The position numbers and the translations under genes are program-made. The notes beneath the pieces are model-generated. The model saw only the letters and a list, made by a program, of their open reading frames with translations. It was not told the DNA's origin and searched no databases. A DNA stretch of 64,000 nucleotides from Nocardia fusca NBRC 14340 (lineage in GTDB: Bacteria > Actinomycetota > Actinomycetes > Mycobacteriales > Mycobacteriaceae): assembly GCF_001618425.1 (NCBI RefSeq), contig NZ_BDCU01000016.1:233163-297162 (forward strand). The letters are read 5' to 3'. Shown here piece after piece: positions 7,725 to 16,744 of this stretch (its first letter is position 1; every line of letters starts with the position of its first letter).

Positions 7725-9203
7725 TCACGGATTGCGGGCCGGGATTTCCTCGGCCGCCGGTTCTTCGCTGCCGGCCGGTCGTGGACGGGCCCGCAGGACG
7801 AGCGCGCCGAGGAGGGCGGCCGCCGCAGTGAATCCGGCACCCACCCACGCTCCTGTCGACATCGCGTCGGTGAACGCCATCTTCGCGACCTCGGAGTATC
7901 CGAGTTCGAATGCCGCGCCGATGGATTCCCGGGCGGCCGGGGGCGCGTCGGCCGGCATTCGCGCGGTGAAGACGCCGGCCAGCACACTGCCCAGGATGGC
8001 GATACTCAACGCCATACCCACCTGCTGCAGAGTGTCGTTGAGGGCCGCGCCGACGCCCGCGTGCCGCAGCGGTATGGCGTTCATGATGGCGGTGTAGGCG
8101 GCCGGTCCGGCCAGGCCCCCGCCGATCCCCATGACCAGCATGCCGGCCAGTACCCACAGATAGCCGGCGCCGATGGCCAGGATCGCGAAGGCGGCGGCCA
8201 TGACCGACAATCCCGCCACGACCAGCGTCTTGTTCGCGAGGTTCTTGCCCAGGGTCGCACCGAGGCCGTTGCACACCGCGCCGGCCAAGGCATAGGGCAG
8301 CAGTGCGAGACCGGCTTTCATCGGCCCGTAGCCGAGGACGAATTGCAGGTACTGGGTGAGCATCAGCATGACCGCGCCCATCCCGAACACCATCAGCAGC
8401 ACGGTGGCGCAGGTGCCGGTGAAATCGCGGTTCGCGAACAGTCCCAGGGGCAGCATCGGATGCTCCTGCCGACGCTCCCACAGCACGAAGGCGGCGGCGG
8501 AGACGACCGCCAGGATCAGCATCGGGAGGTTCCATTCGCGCTCGATGATCAGGTACACGGTCGAGGCGAGCGCGACAATCGACAGCACCACCCCCAGCGC
8601 ATCGATCGGGCGCTGTTCACCGGTGGTCTCCGGCATCAGCACCAGGGCGGCGGCGATCGCCAGCACGGCCACCGGAATGTTCAGCAGGAATACCGAACCC
8701 CACCAGTAGTGCTGCAGCAGCAGACCGCCCAGCGTCGGACCGGCGACGATACCGAGGATCGACACCGTGGACCAGGCGGCCAGCGCCATCCGGCGTTCGC
8801 TCTCGTCGAAGGTGGTCATCAGGATCGACAGCGTCGAGGGCATCAGCAGGGCACCGCCCACACCCATGACGGCCCGGGCGGCGACCACCTGCCAGGGTTC
8901 GGCGGCCAGGACCGCGGCCAGTGAACCCACCCCCAGCACGATCAGGCCGAGGATCAGCATCAACCGGCGGCCGAACCGGTCGGACAGGCTGCCCGCGGTG
9001 AGCAGCAGACCGGCGAAGACCAGCACGTAGGAATCCAGGATCCACTGGATATCGGAAGGTGTCGCGTCGAGTTCCCGGATCAGCGAGGGGATCGCGATGG
9101 TGAGCACAGTGCTGTCGATCATCAGCACCAGCAACGCGAGGCACAACGCGGCGAGGATCAGCCATCGGCGGGGATCTCGTACAGTGTTCGATTCCACTCG
9201 CAC
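7725..9203 (-). CDS. DHA2-family MFS drug efflux transporter (EmrB/QacA type)
   Basis: A 492-residue proton-driven multidrug exporter with about 14 hydrophobic segments. Segment 1 runs directly into MIDSTVLTIAIPSLIREL, the DHA2 'D1' motif, followed by WILDSYVLVFAGLLLTAGSLSDRFGRR, split here as WILDSYVLVFAGLL and AGSLSDRFGRR (motif A). The only usable starts are GTG at 9203 and GTG at 9197, because any later start would remove transmembrane segment 1. Both start codons lie inside a nested palindrome (9181-9235) shared with a divergent TetR gene, so regulation by that repressor is very likely. Substrate unknown, probably a lipophilic drug. Confidence 0.85.
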   Translation of the reverse strand: MRVESNTVRDPRRWLILAALCLALLVLMIDSTVLTIAIPSLIRELDATPSDIQWILDSYVLVFAGLLLTAGSLSDRFGRRLMLILGLIVLGVGSLAAVLAAEPWQVVAARAVMGVGGALLMPSTLSILMTTFDESERRMALAAWSTVSILGIVAGPTLGGLLLQHYWWGSVFLLNIPVAVLAIAAALVLMPETTGEQRPIDALGVVLSIVALASTVYLIIEREWNLPMLILAVVSAAAFVLWERRQEHPMLPLGLFANRDFTGTCATVLLMVFGMGAVMLMLTQYLQFVLGYGPMKAGLALLPYALAGAVCNGLGATLGKNLANKTLVVAGLSVMAAAFAILAIGAGYLWVLAGMLVMGIGGGLAGPAAYTAIMNAIPLRHAGVGAALNDTLQQVGMALSIAILGSVLAGVFTARMPADAPPAARESIGAAFELGYSEVAKMAFTDAMSTGAWVGAGFTAAAALLGALVLRARPRPAGSEEPAAEEIPARNP

Positions 9204-9235
9204 AACGTACGACAAAATCGAACACTGTGCGAGTG
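9181..9235. promoter_or_regulatory. Nested palindromic operator between the TetR gene and the DHA2 exporter gene
   Basis: ACAGTGTTCGAT (9181-9192) and ATCGAACACTGT (9217-9228) form a perfect 12-bp inverted repeat. CACTCGCAC (9195-9203) and GTGCGAGTG (9227-9235) form a second perfect 9-bp repeat interleaved with it. The array covers the exporter start codon and ends 16 bases before the TetR start at 9252. Overlapping dyads of this kind are typical for TetR dimers acting on both divergent genes. Confidence 0.7.
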
Positions 9236-9251
9236 CGGTTAGGATCGAACT

Positions 9252-9998
9252 GTGACCGAGCAGTTCAGAAGTGTGTGGACCCGTGCACCCCGCCGGACCA
9301 GGACCTCGGGCCTGAGCCGCGACCAGATCGTGCGCGCCGCGGTGGCCGTCCTGGACGCGGAGGGTCTCGACGCGCTCAGCATGCGCAGACTCGGCGCCGA
9401 ACTCGGGGCGGGCGCCACCAGCCTGTACTGGCACGTCGCGAACAAGAACGAACTTCTCGAACTGGCCCTGGACGAGATCTGGGGTTCGATCGACGACGGC
9501 GGGCTGGAATCCGCCTCCGGCCTGCGCGAACTGCTCAGCACCTTCGCCTACAACTTCCGCGGTGCCCTGCTGTCGCATCCGTGGTCGGCGACGCTCATCG
9601 GCCGGATACCCAGTGTCGGCCCGCAGGCCTTCCGGCTGACCGAGCGGCTGCGCCGGGCGTTCACCGAAGCGGGTTTCCGGGGCTTCGACGTCTACCTGGC
9701 CAGTGGCACCGTCACCAGTTTCGTCCTCGGCCAGGTCGTGCCGCTGATCGCGATGGAGAAGGCCCACGGCGGCCCCGTGGACAGTGGCCAGGTGATGCGC
9801 ATACTGGACGAACTCAGCGTCGACTATCCCCAGATGCGCGCCGATTACCGGACGCTCATGCCCGAGGATTCCGCGGTAGGCAATGCGCTCGGCTTCGATT
9901 TCGGGCTGCTGTGCCTGCTGGACGGGTTGGAGGCCCGGCTGCGCGCCCAGCAACCCGCGCCGCCCACGGACGTGGACGAATCCCACCACCGTCGCTGA
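9252..9998 (+). CDS. TetR-family transcriptional repressor (TetR_C type)
   Basis: A 248-residue regulator with an N-terminal helix-turn-helix around residues 18-65: LSRDQIVRAAVAVLDAEG, LSMRRLGAELGAGATSLYWH, VANKNELLELALDEIW. The SLYWHV recognition helix and long C-terminal ligand domain match the TetR(A)-like subgroup that controls exporters. Translation starts at GTG 9252. The gene is divergent from the DHA2 exporter with only 48 bases between their starts, filled by a double palindrome. It most likely represses both genes until bound by an inducer. Confidence 0.85.
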   Translation: MTEQFRSVWTRAPRRTRTSGLSRDQIVRAAVAVLDAEGLDALSMRRLGAELGAGATSLYWHVANKNELLELALDEIWGSIDDGGLESASGLRELLSTFAYNFRGALLSHPWSATLIGRIPSVGPQAFRLTERLRRAFTEAGFRGFDVYLASGTVTSFVLGQVVPLIAMEKAHGGPVDSGQVMRILDELSVDYPQMRADYRTLMPEDSAVGNALGFDFGLLCLLDGLEARLRAQQPAPPTDVDESHHRR

Positions 9999-10133
9999 CG
10001 CCCGACGAGCCGCAACCGGCAGGCCGGCGCAAGCGCACGATCGGTGGCCTACGACACACAGCTGCTCTGTTACGGAGTTCGAATCGCCGGCGTCTTGTGT
10101 TCGTCCGTTTCACGACGAAACAAGGAGCCGACC

Positions 10134-10901
10134 ATGAGCGAGCAGACCACCGGCAGGAAAGTCGCACTGATCACCGGCGCGAACAAAGGGATCGGGCGGG
10201 GGGCCGCCGAACAACTCGCTGCGCTGGGTACGACTGTCGTGCTCGGCGCCAGAGATCCGCGGCGGGGTGAGGAGGCCGCGGCGGCGCTGCGCGCGGCGGG
10301 TGGTGACGTACATGCTGTTGTCCTGGACGTCACAGACCCGGCCGGAGTCGCGGGGGCGGCGGAACAGATCGGGGATCGTTTCGGCCGTCTCGACGTGTTG
10401 ATCAACAATGCCGGAATCACCGGCTCCGGACAGATCTCGCCGCAGGACGCCTACGATCAGGTACCCAGTACTGTCGATCTGCAGATGGTCCGGGCGGTGT
10501 TCGAGACCAATGTGTTCGGGGTGATCGCGGTGACCAACGCGATGCTGCCGCTGTTGCGGCGGTCGCCGGCGCCGCGCATCGTGAATGTGAGCAGCCATGC
10601 CGCCTCGCTGACTCTTATCAGCGATCCGGACGGGCCTTTCGCGGGACTGTTGCCCTCGGCCGCCTACAACCCCTCCAAGTCCGCGCTGGCGGCGCTGACC
10701 GTGAACTACGCCAACGAACTGCGCAAGGACGGCTTTCTCGTCAATGCCGCCTGCCCGGGCTACGTCGATACGGACAGCAACAACCACACCGGGTTCCGCA
10801 CGGTCGCGCAGGGCGCCGCGGTGCTGGTGCGCCTGGCCACCCTCGGCGTCGACGGGCCGACGGCGGGCATGTTCGGCGATGAGGGCCCCGTGCCCTGGTG
10901 A
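10134..10901 (+). CDS. Short-chain dehydrogenase/reductase (SDR)
   Basis: A 255-residue classical SDR. It has the NAD(P)-binding TGANKGIG at residues 14-21, the structural NNAG motif, the active-site Ser in VNVSSHAAS and catalytic YNPSK. It ends in GDEGPVPW, the common tail of carbonyl-reductase-like members (the 'N-K-G-I-G' subgroup resembles plant and human carbonyl reductases). RBS AAGGAG lies at 10122-10127. The gene is single and is followed by a 12-bp hairpin. The substrate is not evident; NADPH preference is plausible from the Arg after the second strand (GARDPRRG). Confidence 0.85.
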   Translation: MSEQTTGRKVALITGANKGIGRGAAEQLAALGTTVVLGARDPRRGEEAAAALRAAGGDVHAVVLDVTDPAGVAGAAEQIGDRFGRLDVLINNAGITGSGQISPQDAYDQVPSTVDLQMVRAVFETNVFGVIAVTNAMLPLLRRSPAPRIVNVSSHAASLTLISDPDGPFAGLLPSAAYNPSKSALAALTVNYANELRKDGFLVNAACPGYVDTDSNNHTGFRTVAQGAAVLVRLATLGVDGPTAGMFGDEGPVPW

Positions 10902-10917
10902 AGACGGGTCGGCCGAT

Positions 10918-10946
10918 TCGAGAGCCCGCACAGGGCGGGCTCTCGA
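10918..10946 (+). terminator. Hairpin terminator after the SDR gene
   Basis: TCGAGAGCCCGC (10918-10929) and GCGGGCTCTCGA (10935-10946) form a perfect 12-bp stem with a 5-nt loop, 17 bases after the SDR stop. There is no T-run, as is usual in high-GC actinobacteria. Confidence 0.6.
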
Positions 10947-11071
10947 TACCATTCCGGTGATCTCCCGGGGCTTGCGGCCGAGGACGTTTCTGTCCGCAAG
11001 CCCCACCGAGACCCGGTCGGAGGATACCGACCGGCAACGATCGAAATCCCGTATGCCATGGACGGAGATCT

Positions 11072-11836
11072 GTGACCGACGAAATGTTCCTCGCCCACGT
11101 CGCCGGCCGGTTGGCCGGCCTGCCGACGGTGCACGCGGTCACCCTCGGTGGATCACGCGCACAGGGCACCCACACACCGGACAGCGACTGGGACTTCGCC
11201 GTCTACTACCGGGGCGCCTTCGACCCGGCGGATCTGCGCGCCGTCGGCTGGGCGGGCGAGGTCTCCGAGGTCGGCGGCTGGGGCGGAGGCGTTTTCAACG
11301 GCGGAGCCTGGCTCGTGATCGACGACCGGCACGTAGACGTCCACTACCGTGACCTCGACGTCGTCGAACACGAACTCGCCGAGGCCCGGCAGGGTCGCTT
11401 CCATTGGGAGCCGCTGATGTTCCACCTCGCGGGTATCCCCAGTTACCTCGTGGTCGCCGAACTCGCCGTCAACCAGGTACTGCACGGCACACTGCCCTGC
11501 CCCACCTACCCGGGTGCACTGCGCCGCGCGGCTCCGCCGATATGGCGGGATCGGGCGACCATGACACTGCACTATGCGCGAAACGCATACGTCCGACGCG
11601 GACAGGCGACAGAAGTCGCCGGCGCGCTGGCCACCGCCGCCGTACAGACGGCACACGCGGTGCTGGCGGCTCGCGGTGAGTGGGTCACCAACGAGAAGCG
11701 ACTACTGGAACGTGCCGGGCTACGGTCCGTCGACGAGATCGTGGGCGGGCTGACGACCGACCCGGCGGTACTCGCCCGGGCGGTCGACGCGGCCCGGGAG
11801 CTGTTCGTCACCGTGTCGGCGGGCGACGCCGCCTGA
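11072..11836 (+). CDS. Nucleotidyltransferase-like protein
   Basis: A 254-residue protein with the polymerase-beta-type nucleotidyltransferase core: LGGSRAQGTHTPDSDWDFAV near residues 25-45 supplies the G-S loop and the D-x-D pair, and VDVHYRD a likely third acidic residue. The C-terminal half is helical, as in aminoglycoside adenylyltransferase-like or kanamycin-NTase-like proteins. It would transfer a nucleotide to a small molecule or protein. No partner gene such as a HEPN protein is adjacent. The GTG start has a GGAG-like sequence about six bases upstream. Antibiotic resistance is possible but unproven. Confidence 0.75.
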   Translation: MTDEMFLAHVAGRLAGLPTVHAVTLGGSRAQGTHTPDSDWDFAVYYRGAFDPADLRAVGWAGEVSEVGGWGGGVFNGGAWLVIDDRHVDVHYRDLDVVEHELAEARQGRFHWEPLMFHLAGIPSYLVVAELAVNQVLHGTLPCPTYPGALRRAAPPIWRDRATMTLHYARNAYVRRGQATEVAGALATAAVQTAHAVLAARGEWVTNEKRLLERAGLRSVDEIVGGLTTDPAVLARAVDAARELFVTVSAGDAA

Positions 11837-12073
11837 CCGTCCTCGGGTCACGATGCGGTCTCGGCAAGATCGAACATCACATGTTCGGCAAGATCGGTTT
11901 CCCGGGATGCGTCGGCGACCACGGGGCTTCTAGGCTCGCGGAGGGCCGCCACTCCCCCCGTGACCAGACCGCGGCCCGCCCGGCGCCCGAGCGACGCCGA
12001 CCGCTTCGACCGGCCAACGGCGTGCCGGCACCGCCAGGGCGCCCCGAGCGCCGACGACTCCGAAGGACCCACT

Positions 12074-12565
12074 GTGAAAAAGACCGTCCTGGCCGCCGCT
12101 GCCGTCGTTCTCCCGCTCATCTCCGCCACCGCCGCCGGCGCCGAACCGGTCCCGGTGATCCCCGAACCGCCGATTGCGGCCGAGCAGGATCCGGTGCCTT
12201 CCGGACCGCTCGGCACCACGTTCCCGGTCCGTACCGGCGGCGATATGGCCGTGACGATCGCCCCCGCCGACGCGGTGGTCGAGCCGCGCGCCGACGGCCG
12301 GCGGGTGCTGGTCTACGACCTGACCGCCGAACAGACGGCGGGCAACCCCTACTTCCTGCCGACACTCGACCTGCGCATGGTGACCGCCGACGGGACGACG
12401 GTGTATCCGCTCACCGATGTCCCCGGCGAATACCCGGCCGGGTTCCTCGAGCCGGGACAGCCCCGCCACGGGCTGGTGGCCTTCGGCATCGACCAGCAGC
12501 AGACACCGGACCGGATCATCTTCGCCACCAGCGACTATTTCGTGCAGAGCAGCTGGACCCTCTGA
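12074..12565 (+). CDS. Secreted protein of unknown function
   Basis: A 163-residue protein that begins VKKTVLAAAAVVLPLISATAAGA, split as VKKTVLAAAAVV and LPLISATAAGA, a Sec signal peptide with an A-x-A-type cleavage site near residue 22. The mature part is proline-rich then beta-rich (VYDLTAEQTAGN, LRMVTADGTTVYPL, GLVAFGIDQQQTPDRIIF). This looks like a DUF4352-type immunoglobulin-like domain, although that family usually follows a lipobox, which is absent here. The GTG start is chosen for the signal peptide. It is convergent with cobN, 13 bases apart. No function is assigned. Confidence 0.65.
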   Translation: MKKTVLAAAAVVLPLISATAAGAEPVPVIPEPPIAAEQDPVPSGPLGTTFPVRTGGDMAVTIAPADAVVEPRADGRRVLVYDLTAEQTAGNPYFLPTLDLRMVTADGTTVYPLTDVPGEYPAGFLEPGQPRHGLVAFGIDQQQTPDRIIFATSDYFVQSSWTL

Positions 12566-12578
12566 CCCGTCCCGGCGG

Positions 12579-15500
12579 CTACTCGAGTTCGCCCTCGGTC
12601 TCCAGGTACACCTGGCGCAGCCGATCCAGCGTCTCCCGCTCGGGGCTCGCCCACATCCCGCGTTCGGCCGCCTCCAGCAGACGTTCGGCGATACCGTGCA
12701 GCGCCCACGGATTGGATTGCTCCATGAACTTGCGGTTCGTCTCGTCGAACACATAGCTCTCGGACAGCTTCTCGTACATCCAGTCGGCGATCACATCGGT
12801 GGTCGCGTCGTAGCCGAACAGGTAGTCCACCGTGGCCGCCATCTCGAAGGCGCCCTTGTAGCCGTGCCGGCGCATGGCCTCGAGCCAGCGCGGATTGACC
12901 ACCCGGGCCCGGAACACGCGCGTGGTCTCCTCCGACAGCGTGCGGGTGCGGACGGCATCCGGGCGGGTGCTGTCGCCGATATAGGCTTCCGGATTCTTCC
13001 CCGTCAGGGCACGCACCGTGGCGACCATCCCGCCGTGGTACTGGAAGTAGTCGTCGGAGTCGGCGATATCGTGCTCGCGGGTATCGGTGTTCTTCGCGGC
13101 CACCGCGATCCGGCGGTACGCGGTACGCATATCGTCGGCCGCCGGGGCGCCGTCGAGGTCGCGCCCGTAGGCGTAGCCGCCCCAGGTGGTGTAGACCTGC
13201 GCGAGATCGTCGTCGGTGCGCCAGCTCTTGGAATCGATCAGCTGGAGCAGCCCCGCGCCGTAGGTGCCCGGTTTCGACCCGAAGATACGGGTGGTGGCCC
13301 GGCGCTCGTCACCGTGCTCGGCGAGATCGGCGCGGGTGTGGGCGCGGACATAGTTGGTCTCCGCGGGTTCGTCGAGGTCGGCCACGAGCCGGACCGCGTC
13401 GTCGAGCAGCGCCAGCACGTGCGGGAAGGCGTCGCGGAAGAATCCGCTGATCCGTACCGTCACGTCCACGCGCGGCCGGCCCAGTTCCGCGGGATCGATC
13501 ACCTCGAGGGTGGTGACCCGGCGGCTGGCCTCGTCCCAGACCGGGCGCACCCCGAGCAGAGCGAGTACCTCGGCGATATCGTCACCGGAGGTGCGCATGG
13601 CCGAGGTGCCCCATACCGACAGACCCACCGAGCGCGGATATTCGCCGTGGTCGGCCCGATAGCGTTCGAGCAGTGATTCGGCCATGGCCTGCCCGGTTTC
13701 CCAGGCCAGCCGCGACGGTACGGCCTTCGGGTCGACGGAGTAGAAGTTCCGGCCGGTCGGCAGCACGTTGATCAGGCCGCGCAGCGGCGAACCACTCGGG
13801 CCGGCGGGGATGAAACCGCCGTTCAGCGCGTGCAGTACGCGGTCGATCTCGACCCCGGTCCCGCGCAATCGCGGCACCACCTCGGTCGCGGCGAACCGCA
13901 GCACCGCGGCGACCGCCGCGCGATCTCCGCCGGCCGTTTCGAACAGTTCCGCGTGCTCGTCGACGAGCCCGTCCACGGCCTCGGGGGCCCACCCGGTGGC
14001 CTGCAACGCGACGATCAGTTCCCGGGCGCGCGCCTCCACCGTATCGACCCGCTCCCGCGCCTCCCCACCGGATTCGCTGAGCCCCAGCGCTTCCCGCAGC
14101 CCCGGCACCGACACCTCCCCGCCCCACAACTGCCGGGCCCGCAGCATGGCCAGGACCAGGTCGACCTCGCCGTCACCGGCCGGAGCGCGGCCGAGAATAT
14201 GCAGGCCGTCGCGGATTTGGACATCCTTGATCTCGCACAGCCAGCCGTCGACGTGCAGCAGCATATCGTCGAAGGATTCCTCGTCCGGGCGTTCGGCCAG
14301 CCCCAGATCGTGGTCCATCTTCGCGGCCCGCATGAGCGTCCAGATCTGCTGCCGGATGGCGGGCAGTTTGGCCGGGTCCAGCGCGGAGATGTTCGCGTGC
14401 TCGTCGAGCAACTGTTCGAGACGGGAGATATCGCCATAACTCTCGGCACGCGCCATCGGCGGGATCAGATGATCCACCAGGGTGGCGTGGGCACGGCGTT
14501 TGGCCTGGGTACCCTCCCCCGGATCGTTCACCAGGAACGGGTAGATCAGCGGCAGGTCCCCCAGGGCGGCATCGGTACCGCACGCCGCGGACATGCCCAG
14601 GGTCTTGCCGGGCAGCCACTCCAGGTTGCCGTGCTTACCCAGATGCACCATCGCGTCCGCGCCGAAACCCCCGGACGCGGGCTCGGTGGACAGCCACCGG
14701 TAGGCGGCGAGGTAGTGGTGGCTCGGCGGGAGATCGGGGTCGTGGTAGATGGCGACCGGGTTCTCGCCGAAACCGCGCGGCGGCTGCACCATGAGCACCA
14801 CATTGCCGAACCGCAGGGCGGCGATGACGATTTCGCCACGCGGGTCGGCGGAGCGGTCCACATAGAGCTCACCCGGGGGCGGCCCCCACGCCTCGACGAC
14901 AGCGGTGCGCAGCTCCTCGGGCAGCGTGTCGAACCAGGCGGTGTAGACCTGGGCGCCGATCCGTACCGGGTTGCCCTCGAGCTGTTCGGCGGTGAGCCAG
15001 TCGGGATCCTGCCCACCGGCGGCGATCAGCGCGTGCATCAGCGCGTCGCCGTCGCGTTCCTCCAGGCCCGGGACCTCACCCGCGGCGCCTAGATCGTATC
15101 CGGCGGCACGCAATTCGGTGAGCAGCGCGATAGCGCTGGCGGGCGTATCCAGCCCGACGGCGTTACCGATACGGGCGTGTTTGGTCGGGTAGGCCGACAG
15201 CATGAGTGCCAGGCGTTTGCGGCCGGCGGGGATATACCGCAGCCGTGCGTGCCGCACCGCGATCCCGGCGACCCGGGCGGCGCGTTCGGCGTCGGGCACG
15301 TAGGTGGACAGTCCGTCCTCGTCGAACTCCTTGAAGGAGAACGGCACCGTGACGATCCGGCCGTCGAACTCCGGGACCGCGACCTGGGTCGCCACGTCCA
15401 GCGGGGACAGCCCGTCGTCGTTGGCCGCCCACTGCGCGCGGCCACTGGTCAGGCACAGGCCCTGCAGGATCGGTACATCCAGTTCGGCCAGCGCGCCGAT

Positions 15501-16208
15501 ATCCCACGCCTCGTCGTCACCGCCCGCCGCGGCCAGCGCCGGTTTGCTGCCGCCCGCCGCCAGCACGGTGACCACCAGCGCGTCGGCCTGCCGGAGAGTG
15601 GCGAGCAGGTCGGGCTCGGCGGTACGTAGCGAGGCGCAGTAGACGGGCAGCGGTACCGCGCCGGCGTCCTCGATCGCACCGCACAGCGCGTCGATATAGC
15701 CGGTGTTCCCGGCCAGATGCTGCGCCCGGTAGTAGACGACGGCGACCGTCGGTTTCCCGGCCACCGGTTCGGGATACCGCGCGGCGCGTTCGAGCCGGCC
15801 CCAGGCGGGCAGCTGCACCGGTGGTTCGAACCCGTGCCCGGTGAGCAGGACCGTATCGGAGAGAAAGTGGTGCAGCTGGCGCAGATTCTGCGGTCCGCCT
15901 GCCGCCAGGTAGTTGTGCGCGTCGGAGGCCACGCCGACCGGTACGGTCGAGCACTCCATCAGTTCGGCGTCAGGGGCCATCTCGCCGCCGACCGCGACCA
16001 CCGGCACCCCGCTCGCCCGCACCGCGGCCAGGCCGTCCTCCCAGGCGCGCTTGCCGCCGAGGATCCGCACGATCACCAGATCGGCGCCCGCGAGCAGGCC
16101 GGGCAGATCCTCCACGAGCAATCGGGCCGGATTGGCCCACCGATACTCGGCGCCACTGGCGCGCGCGCTCAGCAGATCGGTATCGGAGGTGGACAGCAGC
16201 AGAATCAC
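12579..16208 (-). CDS. cobN: Cobaltochelatase subunit CobN
   Basis: The 1209-residue large subunit of the aerobic, ATP-dependent cobaltochelatase, which with CobS and CobT inserts cobalt into hydrogenobyrinic acid a,c-diamide. Length and motifs fit the CobN/magnesium-chelatase H family: MVHLGKHGNLEWLPGK, GRNFYSVDPKAVPSRLAW, and the C-terminal NPRWLEAMRRHGYKGAFEMA metal-chelatase segment. GTG 16208 is chosen because AGGAAGG precedes it by eight bases, although the frame stays open further upstream. A cobalamin riboswitch lies directly in the leader, so expression should fall when B12 is plentiful. cobS and cobT are not in the window. M. tuberculosis has cobN (Rv2062c) close to cobG, whereas here they are almost 4 kb apart. 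Confidence 0.95.
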   Translation of the reverse strand: MILLLSTSDTDLLSARASGAEYRWANPARLLVEDLPGLLAGADLVIVRILGGKRAWEDGLAAVRASGVPVVAVGGEMAPDAELMECSTVPVGVASDAHNYLAAGGPQNLRQLHHFLSDTVLLTGHGFEPPVQLPAWGRLERAARYPEPVAGKPTVAVVYYRAQHLAGNTGYIDALCGAIEDAGAVPLPVYCASLRTAEPDLLATLRQADALVVTVLAAGGSKPALAAAGGDDEAWDIGALAELDVPILQGLCLTSGRAQWAANDDGLSPLDVATQVAVPEFDGRIVTVPFSFKEFDEDGLSTYVPDAERAARVAGIAVRHARLRYIPAGRKRLALMLSAYPTKHARIGNAVGLDTPASAIALLTELRAAGYDLGAAGEVPGLEERDGDALMHALIAAGGQDPDWLTAEQLEGNPVRIGAQVYTAWFDTLPEELRTAVVEAWGPPPGELYVDRSADPRGEIVIAALRFGNVVLMVQPPRGFGENPVAIYHDPDLPPSHHYLAAYRWLSTEPASGGFGADAMVHLGKHGNLEWLPGKTLGMSAACGTDAALGDLPLIYPFLVNDPGEGTQAKRRAHATLVDHLIPPMARAESYGDISRLEQLLDEHANISALDPAKLPAIRQQIWTLMRAAKMDHDLGLAERPDEESFDDMLLHVDGWLCEIKDVQIRDGLHILGRAPAGDGEVDLVLAMLRARQLWGGEVSVPGLREALGLSESGGEARERVDTVEARARELIVALQATGWAPEAVDGLVDEHAELFETAGGDRAAVAAVLRFAATEVVPRLRGTGVEIDRVLHALNGGFIPAGPSGSPLRGLINVLPTGRNFYSVDPKAVPSRLAWETGQAMAESLLERYRADHGEYPRSVGLSVWGTSAMRTSGDDIAEVLALLGVRPVWDEASRRVTTLEVIDPAELGRPRVDVTVRISGFFRDAFPHVLALLDDAVRLVADLDEPAETNYVRAHTRADLAEHGDERRATTRIFGSKPGTYGAGLLQLIDSKSWRTDDDLAQVYTTWGGYAYGRDLDGAPAADDMRTAYRRIAVAAKNTDTREHDIADSDDYFQYHGGMVATVRALTGKNPEAYIGDSTRPDAVRTRTLSEETTRVFRARVVNPRWLEAMRRHGYKGAFEMAATVDYLFGYDATTDVIADWMYEKLSESYVFDETNRKFMEQSNPWALHGIAERLLEAAERGMWASPERETLDRLRQVYLETEGELE

Positions 16209-16234
16209 AGCGATGACCTTCCTGGGTGACGCGC

Positions 16235-16345
16235 CCGTGGGGGGTTGTGTGCTCGCCGGAGAGGGTCTGGCTGTGTCAGTGGCGCGACCGCACCGGAGTT
16301 CCACCGGTTTCCTCGTCACCCGTCGAGCACCCGGATGCTACCGCG
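16235..16345 (-). promoter_or_regulatory. Cobalamin (AdoCbl) riboswitch upstream of cobN
   Basis: The minus strand reads GAGGAAACCGGTGGAACTCC, then GGTGCGGTCGCGCCACTG, between about 16318 and 16275. This is the conserved core of the B12-element: GGAA-x-CCGGTG-x-GA-x-TCCGG, then CGG-x-CGCGCCACTG. Complementary arms around GGGTGCTCGACGGG (about 16335-16320) would form the closing helices. It lies 30-130 bases before the cobN start with no other gene between. Ligand binding should sequester the cobN ribosome-binding site or stop transcription. Exact ends are estimates. Confidence 0.85.
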
Positions 16346-16744
16346 AACACTGGGGGCGTCTGCACCACACCGGCGGGCGGCCGCCGAACGCCTCGGTGTA
16401 GAGGTGTTCGAAGACGGCCCCGGGTCAGTGCGTAGCCGCAGCGTCTGGCACGGAGCATTGTGCACCCTGGAGGCGCGCTGCCCGCCGGGTGCAGTAGCCC
16501 CCGCCGATCCTCCCCCATGTGCGCGCTCTCGAATCTTTCGAAGGCTGCACGCGACCACCTCAGTGGAATAGAACCGAACTCTGCGCGCGTTCCGGCCCGA
16601 CAGTGCCGGAACGCCTCCTCGACCGCCACACGCCAGGTGGTCGTTCCCGTCGTCGAAACCGAGGTCCATGACCGATCGGGCCGACTCGTCGCGCAGATCA
16701 TGCCGACCCGGGCGGTACAGGTAGAACGGTAGGCGGTCGGGCGG
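16346..16744. other. About 400-bp region without an assignable gene
   Basis: No ORF here matches a family. On the minus strand a short stretch starting near 16733 (FYLYRPGRHDLRDE, then VMDLGFDDG) has coding-like third positions but no start, and it loses coding character after about 60 codons. It may be the residue of a lost gene. The left end abuts the cobN riboswitch and the right end the YbaB-like gene. Confidence 0.3.

Noticed and set aside
10072..10090. T-loop-like sequence GTTCGAATC suggesting a tRNA
   Set aside because: No acceptor or anticodon stems fit around it; no tRNA could be folded.
13830..15092. A 420-codon open frame on the plus strand inside cobN
   Set aside because: Low-complexity G/R/Q-rich translation antisense to a well-supported CobN; no RBS or domain.
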